Source: Diospyros lotus
Lineage: Eukaryota > Streptophyta > Magnoliopsida > Ericales > Ebenaceae
Length of the DNA: 64,000 bases
Reading direction: 5' to 3'
NCBI RefSeq assembly: GCF_014633365.1
Contig: NC_068340.1
Span: forward strand, 15,789,879 to 15,853,878
Shown in pieces: positions 60,484 to 64,000 of this stretch. Each line of letters opens with the position of its first letter. Positions within the stretch are counted from its first letter, which is position 1. Made by a program: the position numbers and the translations under genes. The notes below the pieces were generated by a model. That model was not told where the DNA came from. It saw nothing but the letters and a program-made list of their open reading frames with translations, and did not search any database.

Positions 60484-62416
60484 CACCCCCCAACTTAAAC
60501 ATTGCTAGTCTCATAGCAATCAGATTTCATCCTGGCTAATTTTTATTCACAATCTCAGCATTAATGTGTAGATTTCAAATTTTAAACTAAAATGTATAAA
60601 ACAAGAATAAGTTACTATTACACGTAATGGACCATTCATTGTTAGATTTTCATCAAAAGACACTCAATCGTAGAAAATAACAATCAAGTTAATTATCACA
60701 CCCACATTACAATCTCTAAAATTTGACTTCAATCATCTTGGTTGTACTCTTTAAAAAGAAAATGATCTCTCATAGTTAATCTCGAGGATGCACCATAATA
60801 AGATTAAATATAAGTAACTTTCAAATTGGTGTCATCCTAAAATGAAAAATGGAATTATACGAAAGAAAATGGACTTTGACATAACTTCATGATCGAAATA
60901 ATGCACAAATGCACAGCTTTAGAATTTAAACAGAATTCAAATTCTAAAATTCAAATCCCAAGCTTCCATGTATCATATGATCTAGAGGGATTGCATATAG
61001 GTTGTACTAGGTTTAGGGGTGGATGGGTTAAAAAAAAAAAATGAATAAAAGATACATCAAGAAACATGTGTGTCAGGAAATTGACTATCTAAACAAATAA
61101 ATCTATTTTGACCAGAAGAATCTACTCTTTTTTTTTTCTTTTTCTTCAAAAATTTAACACGCAATCATATATAATCTCCTCAGCATTTTTATTGAATTAC
61201 TATGCTAAAGTTTGGCCAAGGGAGCTGAGAGAGTTTATTCTTTTAATACTATTTTGACTTGAGCTATACAAAGCTCAATAATTTTTTTTTTGGGTAGGAT
61301 TTGCTATGCTAAGATAGACTATTTCCTGAACACATTAGGTAGGGAAAAAATTTACAAGGTTAAGGCGTTGGATGAGGATAAATAAAATAATTTAATTTGG
61401 CTCAATGGGGTTATCAAAGAAAAATAATCAGAAAAGAAATAGGCTAACAAGCTCAAAATTTCAACAAAGGAATCCCATTGTCATATTCTATTGACACACT
61501 TTCACTCAATCATCAAATTTATAATTTGAAACCAGTTTAAGTTTTTCATTGACATTTTTGGCATTCAAAGCAAGTAATGTACTGAAGCTATTGAAAAATG
61601 TGAAAGACAAGGAAAACTGCAACTAGAGTAAGCGTTTATTCACTCAGAAAGAACGTTAATAGGCTCAAATTGCTCACACTAGGTAACAGTCTCTACTTAA
61701 GTTGAGAAATCATGTGGTGCATTAATCAATTAATCACTATTTCTTTAGATTTCATGACTTACAGACAAATTTCTAATCAAAGAACAATTTATGCATGCAG
61801 ATCCCTCATTCTAAATCCTATACATTTATAGGTTCAAATAAGAAATCATAACATCCATGCATCATATTGCAAACTCAAATTGGGTAATAGCATAAAAAAT
61901 CTAATGCGATAAGACTAATACCATTCAAGCACATTGATCTTTAAAAACTATGACAATTAAAACAAAGGTAGACATATTTAGATAACAGATAGCAAGATAG
62001 CAAGGGATCCTATAAATTTTCATTTTTCAATTTTTTTTAAATTTAATATATTTTTATTTTTTTTTCAAACACAAAAATCAAAAAGCACGAAATTAAATGA
62101 ACACAAGCAATAAAAAATTAAAAACAAAACAAAGTTTGATACTAACATAAACCAAATCATCTCACCTATATGTATGATTTCCCCCCAACTTGGACTGCAC
62201 TTAATCAAAAAGATAGGGATAAGAAATACCTGATGATCATCAAGGTGAGAAATGATTCCTCAAGAAAAACCAAGCTTACAAAAAAAAAAAAAAAAAAACT
62301 CTTATTGTTAGCATCACAGGCACACATTCAAAATTAAGACAAACTACATAAAGGAAAAAAAAAACAGTAGCCTTTTATTCTTATTTTTTTTCATTATATC
62401 ATTTTTTTCTTTTCTT
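60484..62416 (-). mobile_element. PPT-proximal interior of an L-type element
   Basis: It begins with the PPT and GCTATGAGACTAGCAATG motif (minus strand) and aligns, with much divergence, to 50348-51880. It is non-coding and AT-rich, with poly-A/T runs near 62280-62300. Confidence 0.6.
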
Positions 62417-63634
62417 CTAGTTAAGGATCAAATAAGTGGTTATGCCTTGGATCAAAACATTCAGCAACAACCGTGAACCACTTATAAAATTGTTTACAAA
62501 AAAATGTAATTTGATTTTTCTAATTAAAGCATATACATCTTTTGAAAACTCATAAATCGGAGGTGTTGGTTTTATTTGATCTAATTTTGGAATATTAATT
62601 CGCACATCTTGGAACTCCTCATACATGTCTAGTATAAATTGATCCCCTGATGTGTAGACCAACCTAAGGAACATAAATTTAGGCTCAAGTTTGGATAAAC
62701 CTATGACATCCTTACATTTCTCCTCTTGGTTTCTAACATCTTCTTCCTCCCAGGTTTTTTCTTCTATGATAGGGTGCACCATCCTTGGGTCATCGGGTCT
62801 CTCAATTGGGTCATCACTCCTAAGGATGGGTGTTGGTTGGACCGACTCATGACCTATGGGATCATTGGACAAAGGTTCCTCCCCAAGGAATTAACCTATG
62901 GAATTTTGATTAGGTTGGGTTGGAAACTCGTCAGGCTCACTTACGCTTAAGGTCTGTGTTAACAAGGTCAACTGATCTAGAATATCACCTATGGCCTTAG
63001 AGGTTTGGTCTTGAAATTCGGCCACTTGCTCATTAAAGCTTATTTGATCTTGCATATATTCCTGAAGGGTATCTTTTAAAAATTGCTCATCTTGAGGGTG
63101 ATACTTGCTAGATGTAAACCCTTGTTCTAATTCAAATTGGTGAAGTGATGGAGGAAAAGGTTCATGAGATTGGAACACATAGTCATTGTTCCATGGATGA
63201 TTCAAATGGTTAAAAGAAAACCTTTCCTCACTATGGTGTGTCTGAAAATTAAATGGTTGCCTATTCAAAAATTTCTTGAGAACAGGTATGGTAGGACAAT
63301 CATCTGTTTGATGATTTGAAGACTCACACATCGAGTATCTAACCTCACTTAAATTTTGAAAATTTTGAAACTCTAACCACTCCACCTTCCGGGTTAAATA
63401 ATCCAATGTCGCGCTAGGGTCGTCATTAAAATCATGGTGAACAACAGGAAGTGTGGTGTAGGATGGAGTTGGTTTCCGAAGAAGGTTTAGGTAATCCTCA
63501 AAGGGTCTAGAAACAGTTTGCTCAATGGGATCGGGATAACCAAAAGCATTTCTAAGCATAGATATGTAATCAAAATACTGAGATATGATGGAATATAACA
63601 GTGACAAATCAAAGGCAGATAAGAATTCTAACAA
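62417..63634 (-). pseudogene. gag-like ORF of an L-type non-autonomous LTR element
   Basis: One frame of about 406 codons on the minus strand is broken by a single in-frame TAA between residues 247 and 254 (near 62891). The N-terminal part contains YSMCESSNHQTDDCP. This matches a CCHC zinc knuckle (CxxCxxxxHxxxxC) with the first Cys replaced by Tyr, like the knuckles in gag-type proteins of large plant gypsy elements. A Gln/Phe-rich region and a predicted coiled-coil-like stretch near EQVAEFQDQTSKAIGDILDQ follow. The C-terminal part recurs at 58494-58990. No protease, RT or integrase is seen between it and the PPT. The frame opens at a TTG; the first ATG is at about residue 27. Confidence 0.6.
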
Positions 63635-63764
63635 TCAATGATATCAATTAATGGTTCATTAATCTTACCTAACTTATGTCTCATGCATTACTTATAACAA
63701 CAAAAATAAAAAAAACTAAACTGCAATAATTTTTTTTTTCGTAGCAATAATTCCATCACCGACC
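63635..63764. other. leader between PBS and gag-like ORF
   Basis: A short AT-rich leader, 130 bp, with a T-run at about 63730-63740. Nothing else is seen. Confidence 0.5.
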
Positions 63765-63782
63765 TCCCCGACAACGGCGCCA
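63765..63782 (-). other. primer-binding site (tRNA-Asp type)
   Basis: On the minus strand, five bases (AATTT) after the LTR end, TGGCGCCGTTGTCGGGGA appears. It differs by one base from the complement of a plant tRNA-Asp 3' end (TGGCGCCGTTGCCGGGGA), the site used by Athila/Tat-type gypsy elements. It sets the orientation and the LTR boundary at 63788. Confidence 0.8.
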
Positions 63783-63787
63783 AAATT

Positions 63788-64000
63788 TGACTACACTCTC
63801 ACCCTGCAATTAAAACATAAAACAAAACACACAAAATTTTTTATATTTTTCTTTTCTTTATTTTGGTGAGAGGTTTACACTCATTAGTGTACGAGTGCAG
63901 TTGTAGTCCAAATTTAAATTTATATTTTCTGGATAAGTCCAGGTCGTCTACTGAGAGATTTATTTATGGCAAAAGAAAAAAAAATGTCACACACACGCAC
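63788..64000 (-). repeat. 5' LTR of an L-family element, cut by the window edge
   Basis: It starts TGACTACACTCTCACCC next to the PBS. Over 213 bp it matches the start of the LTR at 42851 with about 14 differences, far closer than the LTR-like block at 59001. The rest lies beyond the window. Confidence 0.85.

Overview
This window is nuclear DNA from a flowering plant, most likely a eudicot. The evidence is an intron-containing plasma-membrane aquaporin gene, AT-rich intergenic DNA, and dense nesting of plant-type transposable elements (Ty3/gypsy and Ty1/copia LTR elements, a LINE, hAT, CACTA and Helitron). I cannot name the species. No rRNA, tRNA, CRISPR array or bacterial-type gene is visible.

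Layout. Positions 1-9410 are gene space: an AT-rich upstream region with a cluster of four CACGTG G-boxes, then one confident intact host gene, a PIP2-type aquaporin (4257-5445, + strand, three exons, 287 residues). It is followed by intergenic DNA holding a small hAT MITE and a LINE relic. Positions 9416-19485 are one complete, old Ty3/gypsy element on the minus strand, with both LTRs, a GCTCA target duplication, PPT and PBS. Other gypsy sequence and a solo LTR are nested inside it. Positions 19.5-28.7 kb are a mosaic of decayed LTR sequences with one hAT element. Positions 28.8-36.2 kb hold a minus-strand copia element broken by two solo LTRs, each with its own target duplication. Positions 36.2-38.9 kb hold a second copia 3' end split by a CACTA element. 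Positions 39.5-42.85 kb are two further decayed LTRs.

Positions 42.85 kb to the right edge hold large, apparently non-autonomous LTR elements on the minus strand, with a tRNA-Asp-type PBS and a gag-like ORF but no recognisable polymerase. They are interrupted by a 2.6 kb solo gypsy LTR, a 2.94 kb Helitron carrying an exon-intron gene fragment, and a truncated gypsy element. The truncated gypsy pol joins a fragment of a LOG (cytokinin-activating) gene across a junction containing two extra copies of a 23-bp segment of its own RT gene.

How it works together. Apart from the aquaporin, nearly everything is mobile-element sequence. Target duplications and split coding regions give a relative insertion order at many sites. 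I found no new enzymatic or defence system. The most unusual structure is the repeated occurrence, in unrelated LTR families, of dense arrays of short motifs centred on TCGA (for example CATTCGAATG and TAGTCGAC).
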